Origin: Euptelea pleiosperma
Taxonomy: Eukaryota; Streptophyta; Magnoliopsida; Ranunculales; Eupteleaceae
Direction of reading: 5' to 3'
DNA length: 64,000 bases
Assembly: GCA_035048495.1 (NCBI GenBank)
Contig: CM068552.1
Location: 10,765,501-10,829,500 of the forward strand
Positions 23,833 through 35,481 of this stretch are shown piece by piece (the stretch's first letter is position 1; every line of letters begins with the position of its first letter). Both the position numbers and the translations under genes were made by a program. A model generated the notes under the pieces. The model was not told the DNA's origin. It made no database searches and saw nothing but the letters and a program-made list of their open reading frames with translations.

Positions 23833-24945
23833 TAGGGCTGTCAAAGGGCCGGGTCAGGATAGGGCTTAGCCCGATCCAAGCCCTACCCTTATAAAGGTGA
23901 AGCCCTAGCCCGGCCCTAGCCCTTAGAGGGCTTGAACCAGCTAGGCCCTAGCCCTACCCTCAAGGGCCAGGGCCGGGTTAGGGTAGGGCCAGGGCCTAGA
24001 AGAAAATTATTAAAAAATATAAATTTTTTTAGTAGAAAAAGTAGGTGCTTTAATAATGCACTTGGCTTGGTAACGTGTTTCTTTTGTTTATTATATATAG
24101 ATTTTTCAATGAATGATCATAATTTTAAAAATGAAAATGAACCTTCTAATCTTTCTAAAAACATCGATAAAATAAATGATATATTATAAATTTACACTAG
24201 AAAAAAGTCATTTTAGAATGATTTTGAACAATTCTAAAAATTTTCAAAAAGAAGAACGATTTTGGGTCGGTCATAATTTTGGAATGGCTCAATTGTTCGG
24301 AAATGGCCTAAAATTGTATTTTATATTTTTTAAGATAATTGTAGTGTCCAACACTATTAACCTTGTAACATGTGTACCTAAAGAAACCTGGAGACCATGC
24401 CAACGGTTTTCCCCTTTTATTTTGTACTAGTGGGTGGCCCGTGCCCCCCGGCACTCCCTGACAAAGCATTTGCCAAAATCGGGTGTGAGTGGCTGAGATC
24501 CACCGTCCAGTGGGGGATAAGATCTCGGCCATCCTTTATGAAGCCGGATAAGAGGGGGACACAACTTCCCTGTTTTGTTGTATAGATGTTTTGTTTTTCA
24601 AAAAAAATGTTTGATTTCCTAAGTAGCTTAGATCTCTCATTAACAGTTAGACACTTTAGATAACTTGGTGTCATTTTCTAAAAAAAAGATTCACTATATG
24701 CATTATTTTATAGAATATAATTTAAAAATAAATAAATATAACATAGATGATTCCCTAAGGGCCGGGTAGGGCTGGGCCCCCTTGAGTGTGACCCTAGCCC
24801 GGCCCTTCTTTAGAAGGGCCTTATATATTTAGGCCCGTCCCGACCCTAAGGGCTTGAAATTTATTTAAAAGCCCTCTGTTTAGGGCCTTCAAAAGGGTAG
24901 GGTAGGGCCGGGCCCCCTTATAAGAGGGCCGGATTGACACCCCTA
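23833..24945. mobile_element. hAT-type element with 8-bp TSD, nested
   Basis: Begins TAGGGCTGTCAAAGGGCC and ends CCGGATTGACACCCCTA; CCCATCCT is duplicated exactly (23825-23832, 24946-24953). Subterminal regions are rich in 'gggccgggc' / 'agccctagcccgg'. A fragment of the same family lies at 28715-28905. It contains a Helitron at 24427-24586. No transposase seen. Confidence 0.87.
24427..24586 (-). mobile_element. Short non-autonomous Helitron
   Basis: On the minus strand it begins TCTATACAACAAAACAGG and ends GCACGGGCCACCCACTAG. It sits between A and T as Helitrons do, with a G/C hairpin (here GTGCCGGGGGGCAC-like) just before the 3' CTAG. 160 bp, no coding. Same family as the copies at 37041-37471, 47636-47901, 48290-48447 and 60492-62087. 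Confidence 0.85.
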
Positions 24946-25204
24946 CCCATCCTTAGCCTAATCTAGAGACAAAAATCTGTGTAATTAGTGATTTTTAACC
25001 GTTGGATTTGAGTTTATATGATTGATTTTTAACCTTGGGATTCAAAGTATCATTCGGGTACTCAGATCCAAAGGTTAGAAATAATCAGGCTGAGTTTTAA
25101 CGAGGGATGGGCCAAACATCCATAACGTCCGTGGTCTCTAAGAGTGCCACGTGGCACATATTATCGTCCGTCATCAAAGTCTACTCCCCTCTATCAAGTT
25201 CAGA

Positions 25205-25733
25205 AGTGCGTGCGAAGGAGGGACAGATACGGAGCAGCAGGAGCGCGAGTCCTGAGAGAAGGAAGAGCACTACTGGCTAGAAGCCGAGGGCAACAAGTTC
25301 CGCGCAGCCAAGAAACGCGAGGACGAAGCCCAGAAGCTCCCTGAGGCAGCCGCTCGCAAGGCCGAGGTGTGGAGGCTCGCCGAGCTCAAAGAGAAAGAGC
25401 TCGAGAAAGCCGGGAAGTAGCGCGACAAGAAAGCCAACCGAGTTTCAGTCCCTGCCCCCAAGGGCACCGGGTCCGAGACTCCGAGCTCCAGCGCCGCCGC
25501 GAAGAGTTATATCTTCGGATCCTTAAGCAAGTTGAGGAGGCGAAGAAGCGGCAGAGTCGGACCGCTGATGAGGGGGGTATGAGCGGATGGTGCTAGTTTC
25601 CAACACTAATCGTGATGATTCTCTCATTGAGACTCATTCAGTCGAGGACGCCATTGCGACGATGAAAGTTGGCGATAATAACCTGTCTTCGACCGGCACC
25701 CGGAGAGGAGGCTCAGTGCATCATTTAAGGTAT
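25205..25733 (+). pseudogene. Decayed CCDC124-like coiled-coil protein gene fragment
   Basis: CCDC124 is a conserved, highly charged ribosome-associated coiled-coil protein. Joining frames gives recognisable pieces: EKEEHYWLEAEGNKFRAAKK, RKAEVWRLAELKEKELEKAG, DKKANRVSVPAPKG, ELQRRREE, VEEAKKRQSRTADE, YERMVLVSNTNRDDSLIE and HSVEDAIA. In-frame stops interrupt it before EKEEHYW (about 25252) and at 25418 (TAG after EKAGK). At least two frameshifts follow: before ELQRRR and in the G run near 25574; another lies near 25695. It ends AAG|GTATGT, an apparent exon/intron donor, so it came from genomic DNA rather than a spliced transcript. The start of the protein and the final exon are missing. The tract is clearly more G/C-rich than its surroundings. 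Family identity was assigned from memory. Confidence 0.8.
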
Positions 25734-26105
25734 GTTTTGATACTTTTAAAAGAATTCTTGTTTTCTTTGAGTTTCTAAGGAGAACAAGTGATGGAGATAG
25801 GTGGCATAGTTTGATCTTCTAAACGGCCAATTGACGGAAATAGGAGCCATAATTTAAGTAAAATTTGATACACTTTTCACAAAATTCATGTTTTTTATGT
25901 TCTTCTAAAGGCACAACTGATGGAAATAGGGGACAGAGTTTAACTATTTTTTATACAATTTTCAAGAATTCGTATTTCGTTTGAGCTTCCAAAGGGCACA
26001 ATTGATGGAAATAGGGGCATAATTTAAGTATGTTTTGATACTATTGTTACAGAATTCATGCTCCCTTTGAGCTTCTAAAGGGCACATTGGTGGAAATAGG
26101 GATCT
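25729..26105. repeat. Minisatellite, about four units of 85-100 bp
   Basis: Each unit carries 'taag(g)tatgttttgatac', 'agaattcatg', 'tttgagcttctaaagggcaca' and 'tgatggaaatagggg'. The first unit begins at the exon/intron junction of the CCDC124-like pseudogene, so the array appears to be an amplified piece of that intron. Confidence 0.7.
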
Positions 26106-26362
26106 TACTGTGACTTCTGTTCTGTAGAGCTTGGTTATGATTGTAACCTATATTGTTTTGTTTTATCCTTAATTCTAGAGGTAGAGGAAAAATGGATGTC
26201 CATACAAGTCGGAGTCATAATAAACATCATAGAAATGTGACAACAACTTGTATTAGTATTGGCTTGTTTGAGTTTGGTACTAGAATGAAATTCATAATCC
26301 TTGAATGAAAGGCTATGTAGAGGTCCGATTTTGGAAGTTTGATCCTGGTCGCACATCTCAAT

Positions 26363-26585
26363 TGTTAATCTTCAATCTGCAAGCCTGTTGCATCTTTGGA
26401 TATAACCAATCACTGGGAGGTCGGCAATCTGCAAAAGATTCTTTGATGCTCAAGTTAGTTTTCTTCCACAATATTTGTTAATCTTCAATCTGCAAGCCTG
26501 TTGCATCTTTGGATATAACCAATCACTGGGAGGTTGGCAATCTGCAAAAGATTCTTTGATGCTCAAGTTAGTTTTCTTCCACAAT
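26363..26585. repeat. 113-bp direct tandem duplication
   Basis: Two adjacent copies, both containing 'caatctgcaagcctgttgc' and 'gatgctcaagttagttttc', spaced 113 bp. By eye they differ at about one base (ggtcggc versus ggttggc), so the duplication is recent. No coding meaning recognised. Confidence 0.9.
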
Positions 26586-26589
26586 ATAA

Positions 26590-28700
26590 CAAGATTTTTC
26601 TTCTTGGATTCAAAACCCCTACCTTGATCTCTTCACTCCTATCTATATTGACTGCGAGTGTGAGATGATCTAGAGATGGACACACAAACTGTATAGCTGT
26701 AAGATGCTTGGACCTGTGTATATTGAATTGTTAAGTTTGGTGTTCTACCAATACGATAGCTGGATTGTCAGTCACCATTTGATATCGGTGATTCCATAGG
26801 TTTCGGTGGAAGAGGTGGGCAAAGAATTGGCCATAGCTTCATGTGTTAGTGATAGGTCTCACCTTGGCTTATTGTTGAATGTTTTCTGATATGTACCTAT
26901 TAAGGGAAGGATATATTGATTTATCAGGTCATCTTGGACTCAAGATCTTGTTTAGTGTATCTTGGTGTCTATTTGTCAGTCAGAGTATGGAAGTCGAATG
27001 AGAAGTTGGATAGTGTACAAGTCGGCTAGAATCTAGATTTCTTTGAAGATTTTGTGTTTCTTTGGGACGGCTTATGTTCTAGAGAAGTTGTTTTGGTTGT
27101 TTTGTATGCTTTGCTTTTTGTCTGTCATGTTGCTTTAGTCCTTTGCAGGTCATCTTGACCTCCCAGGCTGCTTATGTGTTCTCTTTGGGTGTTTGCCTTT
27201 TAATAAATTCTATACTCATAAAACAAATAAAAAATTGGGCGGTTGATTACTGTCAGATTGCCAAAAGATCCGTGCCTATCACATCGATCGATGATGGATA
27301 TTTGAACATGCATAAGTTAGGAATGAGAAAGAATAATATTGGAATAGATCACAAAAATAACAAATAAAGAAGGGAAGAGAACACCAATATAACGTGGTTC
27401 ATCATCGATATGTTTCCGACGACTACGTCCACGGATGGCCGTTGATCAGCTCAGAATCCACTAGAATATTGTGAGGTTAGAATTACACAAGAATTTCTCT
27501 CTCCTTGGCACGTCCGAGTTATGTTCCCCATTTTTTCTCCTATTTTCTGTCTTCAATAAATTCTCTCCTCGGCTCCTCTGAGGAGAATCTAAATCTATAT
27601 TTACTAAAATTTAGTCCCTCTTCCTAAAAATTCGACCCCCTTTATTTTCTTCTTTTTTCTCTCCTCCCCCTCGAGAGAAAAACCAAATCGAGGCTGACAT
27701 TCCTTTTCATTCCAAAAAGTCCTCTTTTCAATTAGGGGACATCCCCTTTTTATAGGCTTTTCTAACTAACTACCACATGTCAAAAAAGATGACTATTTCT
27801 TGTAGGTGCAGTCATGTGTTAGGTTTTGGTAAACGATGAGAAAAAGAGGTGAGGTGAATGTTTTGACTTTGATAGAGTGTGATGCATGTGCATGGTGAGT
27901 TGTGTGTTGTTTCAAATAGATATGAATATATGATAAGACGTTTATGTGCTGTATGATAATTGGTCCGCCTTGGAGTGCATATTTTGTGCACTCACATTAG
28001 CTCCCTCTTGAGTAGTTGAATGTGTTCTTGGTCTTGGCTGCTCGAGCAGTCTATACTAATTATGTGACTCGTTATAATAAAAGTGTATATCTTCTGAGAT
28101 AAAAATGGGGGTGTTGTGCTTGTGGTTTTATTTTATTTTTACGTGGCATAATACATGAGCATTAATTCTTTGTACAATTTCGATCCTTAACTTTGTTCAA
28201 AATGTCGACCACTTAGGAATGCTATTTGTTTAATGCCAAATTGGAAATCTTCTTCGTCTGATTTCGAGTTAAAAATGCTTCTCGGCTAGTGCCGAATTAG
28301 AAATGCTCCTCAATTGGTGCCAAGTTAGAAATGCACTATTTTTGGAGCCATTAGGGCTCTGTGTGCTTTGCATGTGGCTGGTCCGAGAATCTGGACATTC
28401 TACTTAGGTTGTCTGAATCAAGTGCAACCAGTCCGAGAATTTGTGATTTTGCTTACGCTGAAGCACTTTATAATTTCGAATACAACCGATTCCATGAGTT
28501 AGAGAATCTCGACATTTTGGGAGTTCACACCTAGGCTTAGGAACCGGAAAAAATTGAGTACGGGATCCCATTGGTAAGGATATATACTCAAGCTCAGAGG
28601 TTTGTAGAGTGCCATAAGGGTCTGAGAATCCCATCGTCTTGGGATTACACACCTAGGCCCTTGAAAATAGGGCGGTTGACCATGTGAGTCTGAGAACATG
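26590..28700. other. No gene; possible LTR-like fragment at 27380-27800
   Basis: The stretch from about 27380 with 'aacgtggttcatcatcg' and 'ctacgtccacgg' resembles the leader and LTR text of plant copia elements, but I found no matching second LTR, primer site or coding region. The rest is anonymous. Confidence 0.35.
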
Positions 28701-28714
28701 GTGGTGCTAACCTA

Positions 28715-28905
28715 GTGGGCCGAGCCAGGCTGGGTCGGGCTCTACATAGTGTTACCTTGGCTCGGCTCTTATTTAGAAGGCCTTACATATTTGGGCCCAG
28801 CCAGACCCTAAGGGCTTGAAATTTATAAAAAGGCCTTCATTTTTAGGGCTTCCAAAGGGCTGGGCTGGGCCCCCCGTTCAAGAGGGCCGGATTGACACTC
28901 CTAAC
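28715..28905. mobile_element. Fragment of the 23833 hAT family
   Basis: Carries 'aagggcttgaaatttat', 'gggctgggccccc' and the terminal word 'agagggccggattgacac', matching the right part of the element at 23833-24945. The left end is missing or decayed. Confidence 0.6.
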
Positions 28906-29309
28906 CTCATCTAGGGCTGTATATTTCATTCAACTTTGCTTCTTCAAATCTTTTCTCACTACCTAGTATCCTCAATAGTATCATCAATTGTCTTTGTTGC
29001 ACATGGCCGAGCTAGCTCAAGTGACTCTTTTATTTTATCACCTATTTTGGATACTCTTGAGTCTTGAGAACCCTTGGATTCGTTGGTTTCTAATTGTCTT
29101 CTTAATCTTGTCACTCATCATCTCAACTGCACTTGTTGCATACGTTTGCTCACTTGTTAAAGTAAAAATGCGAATGCTCACTTCTTAATCTTGCAAACAA
29201 AATGAATATCAATCCATCATAATGCTTCAACTGTATGAATAGGTCTCTTGTCCTTTCCAAACAGAATTGCGAAGTGAAATTATTTAAAAATGTCAACAAT
29301 AATTAAAAG

Positions 29310-29850
29310 TAAGGAAATAAATTTCGGTTTCGAGGTTTATTTCGACCAGCCCGGAAATGGAAATAGTTCGTAGAAATATTTCGACCAGTGTAGAAATAAT
29401 ACATTTTCGTGGAATGATGGAAATAATGCGGAAATGATGGAAATATTATAGAAATATTTGTGGAAAGTATAGGAAATGATAAAAACAAGCCTAAAAACAC
29501 TCATAAACTATCAAATCATAATATAAAACCATATGTAGTGTGGAAATGAATAACCATAGCGGTCTATAATAGATTGGTCTTCTATATATATATTAATGGA
29601 AAGGGGTTAAATGATCAAATATGGGATTTGTGGTGCTCAAATGGGACATTTCCTACCTTCGATCGAAATGTTTCTATTGATGTCGAGACATTTTGACCAA
29701 AATAATACATATTTACACCGTCAATTGACCGAAATTTATTGTTAACATGAAATATTTCGACATGTATGGAAACATTGTGTATGTATTCTTTCCTGTCGGT
29801 AACCTAGAAAATGGAAATATTTCGTTAATTTCGAGAAATTTATTTCCTTG
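29310..29850. mobile_element. hAT-type element, TAAGGAAATAAATTTC ends, 8-bp TSD
   Basis: Starts TAAGGAAATAAATTTCGG and ends GAAATTTATTTCCTTG; ATTAAAAG is duplicated exactly (29302-29309, 29851-29858). The interior is built from 'ggaaatatttcgacc' words. Organisation parallels family C (short end, then motif-rich arms) but the sequence differs. Confidence 0.85.
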
Positions 29851-30109
29851 ATTAAAAGTATGAGCTTTTTATTCCCATGCCAGCAGGCAATCAGGCACAT
29901 AGATGTGTAGTCACATGGGACATTTATACTTAAATGTGGGGAACCTTGGCACAAGTAGGCCTCCTACTCCGAGTTTAGGATATGTTTTATTATACAAAAA
30001 ATTACTAACTAATCAAGTTGTATATTGAGTTAAAAATATAAAAGAAAATGAGACAAGTACATGTTATGTCTGGTTAAAGACACCGTGCAAACAAGTACAT
30101 CATGCTTTG

Positions 30110-32925
30110 GGTGAACTAGTAGCAAAAGAAGCAATTTTTTCCACTAAAAAGTAGGAATTTCAATGGAACTCCATTTTAAATTCAAACTCAAAGCCTATCT
30201 TAACTTACTTAACTGACAAGATGAACAGTAGATGCCAGAAATATGATCAACCATTTATCTCCGTTGATTTTAATAGCTTGTCTTATTTCCTTTATAAGCA
30301 TTACTAGGATCATTATTTTTCCCACACCAATATCCAACACGGCAATCATGTTCTTCCCACGAGCGACTTCAAAAACCTTCATTTGATAATAAAATAATAC
30401 CAAAAAACATAAATCAAGAAAAAAAAGATAAATAATCGACCAATGAAGACGTCGAAATAATACATTTTTGGATCGAAATCCATTCAAGTCTCTGAAACCG
30501 CTTGTTTGAGTTCATCCACACCGTTAATAGCCATTTACGACACCAAACTCATCATGTTTTTTAAACATTGCTTTAAGGGGTTAATCTGTTTAAAAGCAGC
30601 TATTGATGAGGACGAATCAGAGGAGAATTTTTATCTTTTATGAAATCAGCATCCCGTGCGAAACCCTATAAAATCTGTAACTAAGAGCATCTCCAATGGT
30701 TGCTAAAAGGGGGGAATGCTTATATTTAGCACAACTTCCAAAAAGGAGTTCTAACGCATGCTAAAAGGGGTGTCAAATATAGCATATGTTATATCATGTG
30801 CCGAAAATGGCATGAGATTTAACATATCTCAAAGCTACATTTTTTTTACCATTTTACCATCCAAAAGTATTCAGCGTCTCAATGTTGAGTATCATTCAAA
30901 TCACTATAAAAACAAGGTAGCAAAATGTCAAAAATGTAACTTAAGGCCTATAGGCAAATGATATTCTTAGATTATGAGTAGCATTATTTATGTTATCAAG
31001 AGTTGCAGATTCTCTATAGAGGCTATTGTCGTTATACTCAAAATTGGCGCCCAATTTTCTTTATTCCCAAAGAAAATCAATAGTAATACACCCTACACTA
31101 GGGGTGTCACTGGTTGGTTCCGGTTCGGTTCCTAAGGTAGCTAGAACCGGAACAAACGGTTCCTGTTCTTATCGGTTCGGGTCCTTAACGGTTTCGGTTC
31201 TTAAAGTGATGGATCCAGAACCAGAACGATTATGTATTTCTGTCGGGTCCGGTTCCGTTTCCGGGTATATTGGGTCCAATCTTGATAATATGAGAATTTT
31301 ACACTATATTTATATATTGGTTCTGGTTCTTATCGGTTCGGTTTCAGTTCCATATTAGACTACCCATAACTGGAACCATTATTTTCGGTTCGGTTCCAGT
31401 TCCGGTTCCGATTCCTTTTTAATCGGTTCCCAAAAATGTGGAACCGGAACTGGTGTTTTTGGTAACACCGGTTCCGATTAAACGGGTAAAATTGACACCC
31501 CTACCCCACACCTTAGCACATCTCTAGTGGCAATGCTATCTCAATCTCAAAAATGAGATTGATAAACTAGAAAAATGCTATATTTGGCACGAGGCACTCC
31601 AATGTTGCGTTTCAAAAACATGCCATTTATTCTCAACCAACAACCATTCCTCATACTACCAACCGCTATTTTTTTTTTGATAAAAGTGGGATATATATTA
31701 CCAACCTCTATTCCTCCTACCAACCACCATTCATTTTTTTCTCTATAAAATTAACATTTATAGAAAAAAAAAAAAATTCTACTTTCAAGCCTGATCATCA
31801 ATATTCCTACACTTTCAACACTACAATGAGCAGTTTGAGAGGAGACTTCGTTGAATCTTCGTCGATGAGAACCGGAAAACGAACGTGGTGCGACTTATTG
31901 CCGTGGGAGCACAAGAAAATAAAGGCTCTTGTTGATTGTCGAGTGTTCAATTTTTTTGGAAAAAGAAATGTGGAGAGAAGGGTTTTATAGCCATTGGAGT
32001 ACAAGAGAAAAGTACATCTCTGTTGGGGGCAAAATTGTCAAATAGAGCTATTATGGGGCAGAATATTCAAAACCCCAATAGAGCCGTTTTATATAGCCGT
32101 TGGGAGATGTTGAATGCTTTTGGATGGTAAAATGGTAAAAAAAATCAAAAGATGTCGCTTTGAGATATATTAAATCGTGTGCCATTTTGGCACAAGATAT
32201 ATCATATGCTATATTTAGCACCCGTTTTAGCATGCGTTAGAACTCTTTTTTTGGAATCGATGCTAAATATTAGTATTGCTTTCTCTTTTTAGCATGCCAC
32301 TGGAGATGCTCTTTGTTGTAGATTTTATAGGGTTTCACATGTGCTGATTTCATAAAAGATAAAAATATCTTCTCTAATTCGTCCCCTCGTCCTCATCAAT
32401 GGCTGCTTTTGAACAGATTAACCCCTTAAAGCGGTGCTTAAAAAACGTGATGAGTTTGGTGTCGAAAATGGCTACTAATGATATGGATGAACTCAAGGAA
32501 GCGGCTTCAGAGACTTCAAAGGATTTTCATCTGAGAAGGTATCGTTTCAACGCCTTCATTGGTCGATTATTTCTCTCTCTTTTTCTTGGTTTGTGTTTTT
32601 TGGTGTTCTTTAGTTATCAAATGAAGGTTTTTAGAAGTCGCTCATAGGGAAAAACATGATCGCTGTGTTGGATACTGGTGTGAGAAAAAACAAATATTCG
32701 CAACATGCTTATAAAGGAAATAGTGCAAGCCATTAAAATCAACGGAGATAAACCGTTGATTATATTTTTGACACCTACTGTTCATCTTATCAGTCAAGTA
32801 AATTAAGATAGGCTTTGAGTTTGAATTTAAAATCGAGTGCTTTGCAATGTCGTGAGACTTGAATTTTTTCATTGAAATTCTCACTTTATAGTGGGAAGAA
32901 TTTCTTCTTATTTGTTTTCAAAATA
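30110..32925. repeat. Large inverted repeat, arms about 800 bp, coding-like arms
   Basis: The left arm (about 30110-30890) and right arm (about 32100-32925) are inverted copies. Shared landmarks include 'gattaaccccttaaagc', 'gatgagtttggtgtcg', 'gatgaactcaa', 'atcaaatgaaggtttt', 'attaaaatcaacggagataa' and 'agataggctttgagtttg'. Both arms also contain the MITE-like end 'agagcatctccaatgg' / 'ccactggagatgctc'. In the right arm (32399-32647) the sequence reads as a protein-like frame starting MAAFEQINPLKRC with a hydrophobic segment (LFLGLCFLVFFSYQ). The left arm gives the same segment with a stop after the second third. I do not recognise the protein. The spacer contains a hAT element (31099-31503). 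Confidence 0.8.
31099..31503. mobile_element. hAT-type MITE, TAGGGGTGTCA ends
   Basis: Starts TAGGGGTGTCACTGG and ends AAATTGACACCCCTA; flanks CCCTACAC / CCCCACAC agree at 7 of 8. Arms consist of 'ggttcggttcc' / 'ggaaccggaac' words. A decayed relative in the opposite orientation lies in SKS intron 5 (51660-51985). Confidence 0.82.
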
Positions 32926-32959
32926 TGAAAATTTGAATGAAATGTTTTGGAGGGAAACT

Positions 32960-33560
32960 TTAGTAATTTCTCAATCAAAATGATTGTTTTTGTGAAGTAT
33001 TTTGTCCCACATTGCTTGGGAACAAGATTGGATTTGAGTTTATATACTTGAGGATTTGACTCATAGGTTGGAGCACTTGGGCATCCCAATTTTGTGCCCA
33101 ATGGGCACAACTATGCAAAAATTATAACACGTTCACACCGTGCTATGTTGTGTCATGTGTGCATGCACATGCAAGGCCAGGCCCACCTTGTCCTATTTTT
33201 TATGTAACATTTATTTTAAATCTTAGTCGAATCTATGGGTTTGGGTTCAACCTGTAACTCATTTGTTTTGTTCAAAAGCTAATGGGTGTCTGCAATAGAC
33301 ACACATTGGTTCGTAACAATAGCCTTATTTTCTATATATTGTCTCCTCTTCTATGTTTTCTCACAAATTCAAACTTCTCCCCTTTGGATTTTCACTGTAT
33401 TAACGGTATTCCAAAGCTTTCACAGTTAGGTTCGTAGTACCACCAGGACATGGAGTGTTGCCTTTTCTGTGCGTGAAGATCGTTGAATAGTGAGAGACAG
33501 ACACCCACAGAACTGTCGGCACACCATAGCAGGGGCAAAATCAGTCTTTAGGACATTGTG
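32960..33560. mobile_element. Possible LTR fragment
   Basis: 'ttttgtcccacattgcttgg' followed by 'tttatatacttgaggatttgactc', and later 'gttgaatagtgagagacag', resembles text seen in plant LTR-retrotransposon LTRs. No paired LTR, primer-binding site or coding was found. Confidence 0.3.
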
Positions 33561-34280
33561 TCAACGCAAACCTCGGTTACTAATAAGTCATTCTTTCTTT
33601 TATTTTCTGTTTCTACTCGTTTGCTTTGATTCTTCTTCCTTATTCTTGATCTTCTGTTATCTTCTTCCTCCATTGAATTTTTAGGTTTTAATATTCTGGT
33701 TTAATTTTCTCTGAAACCGATTACACCACCAACATATATAAGACTAACCTGTGTAACTAGGGCATGGACACGTGTGTTAGATCTGAACCGATATGAAATG
33801 TAAAACATGCTGATCCCCACAAATGCTACAAACCGACGCTTGTACAATAATTTCATATGTTGAGAGATATATTTAAAAAATTACTTTAGTTCACGGTTAA
33901 GTATATAACATGGGAAAAATGTATTCAAATAAGCTGATATACATTAATATCATATAATCGTTATCCCAAGTGTTTGGCGTGGGCGATATGAATCCAATTT
34001 TGCCATTTGACTATTGCAACTTGTAAGCTATATCTTTTGTCAAAGCATATGCCTTTATATCCTTTCTTACTAGACTTCTTCTGTTTTACTACATTCATAT
34101 CGTACAATAATATATAAATAATCGCTAAAAACAAACTATTTGAAGAAATTAAGATTTGTTTAAAAAAGTGTCAGTATGTGTCTGACATGTGAATATGAAA
34201 GTGTCTAATATTCTCCTTGATGATGAGCCTCCTATGTGATAACGTTGACCTCTTACTGACCTCGTTGATTGTCTCTTTTT
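33561..34280. other. No feature recognised
   Basis: A/T-rich anonymous sequence with pyrimidine runs near 33590-33680. No gene or clear transposon end. Confidence 0.45.
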
Positions 34281-34282
34281 TT

Positions 34283-34630
34283 AAAGGTTGATGAGGGACC
34301 ACAATATGAGCCACGTGGCACTCTTAGAGACCACTGACCGTATGGATGTTTGGCCCGTACCAAAAATATTCAACCTGATATGTAATTTATATTTGTTGAA
34401 TTATAATCTTCTCCATGGTTTATTTTTAACCGTGGTTTTTGAGTATTATTTGGGGCTTACAAAAAAATAGAGTATTATTCAGGGTAATCAGATCCAAAGG
34501 TTAGAAATCACTAATCAGGATTATTTTTGGTATGTAGATCTACCTAGGTATGGGCCAAACATTCATATCATCATTAGTCTCTAATAGGGATGGACTGTAT
34601 CAAAGTTCCGCTCTTTATTATGCGTAGGTG
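34283..34630. mobile_element. Mutator-type G-box MITE
   Basis: Left arm 'gttgatgagggaccacaatat', GCCACGTGGC (34310-34319) and 'gaccgtatggatgtttggccc'; right arm 'tagggatggactgtatcaaag' after 'gggccaaacattcatatcatc'. The right arm lacks its G-box. A shorter decayed relative lies at about 35200-35385. No TSD assigned. Confidence 0.65.
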
Positions 34631-35481
34631 CGTAGGTGAGCGGCGTGTGAAGGTTGTGCCCTAACCCCAGATTTGGCTTTATAATAGTAATAGATATATC
34701 CAGAACCCAACATACTCAACTTCACCTGACAGCTACACTATAGCAGAACGAAATAAATTGGATAATTGAGATCATATGATCATGAGATCTCCTGAGTGGG
34801 ACTCACTAAATGGTGAGTTCAGATCCACTTCATATGAGCCAGGCGTACTGATATTGTGCATATAAACCATCATTTTTCAGTATACAATAAGCAAAGCAGC
34901 GAGCTGAACATGGTCCACCAACTTATCGATCTTAATCATCCAGACTGTGGGCCCCCTCTTGGATTGATGGTGTCGCAGGCTAAAATTCAATACCATTCAC
35001 ACAACCCAATCACCAATTGATGGAAGGATCTCAACCGATAAGTTGGTGGGGCCGTTGCCGAACCCCAAAGAGGCCTTGAGATAAGAATCACTGCAAAGGC
35101 TTTGAAGCTCTCTGACCTGGGGTTTGCTTGAGCCATAAGCTACAGATGGTACTCAGGTCGGGGTACCAATACAACCTCGAGTCCATTTTTGCTCACGGAC
35201 GGCCATGAGACACGGGGCAACTCTTAGAAACCACTGACTGTATGGATGTTTGGGCCATCCCTAGGTGGGCCTACAGACCAAATGTCAGCATGAATGGTGA
35301 TTTCTAACAATTGTATTTGAGTCTTTTTCATGGGTTGATTTTTAATCATGGGATAACTCAGATCAACAGTTAAAAACTAGCCATGTCTGGGGCATGCTTT
35401 ATTAATGGATATGGATGATGCATGGTACTTTTATTGAGATACAATTGATCATAGAAGTAGAGACGCCGATAGAACTCGCTC

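Larger units (their letters stand above)
23757..25190. mobile_element. Mutator-type MITE split by a hAT element
   Basis: Left arm 'ttgatgatggaccataatatgag' through 'accgtatggatgtttggcccatcc'; right arm 'gatgggccaaacatccataacgtc' through 'gtgccacgtggcacatattatcg' and 'catcaaagtctactc'. The G-box core GCCACGTGGC is intact at 25146-25155. The arms are separated by the hAT at 23833-24945. The outer boundaries are approximate because no TSD is clear. Confidence 0.72.

Noticed and set aside
27143..27367. 74-codon frame at 27143 as a gene
   Set aside because: Low-information sequence with no family match; it runs into LTR-like leader text.
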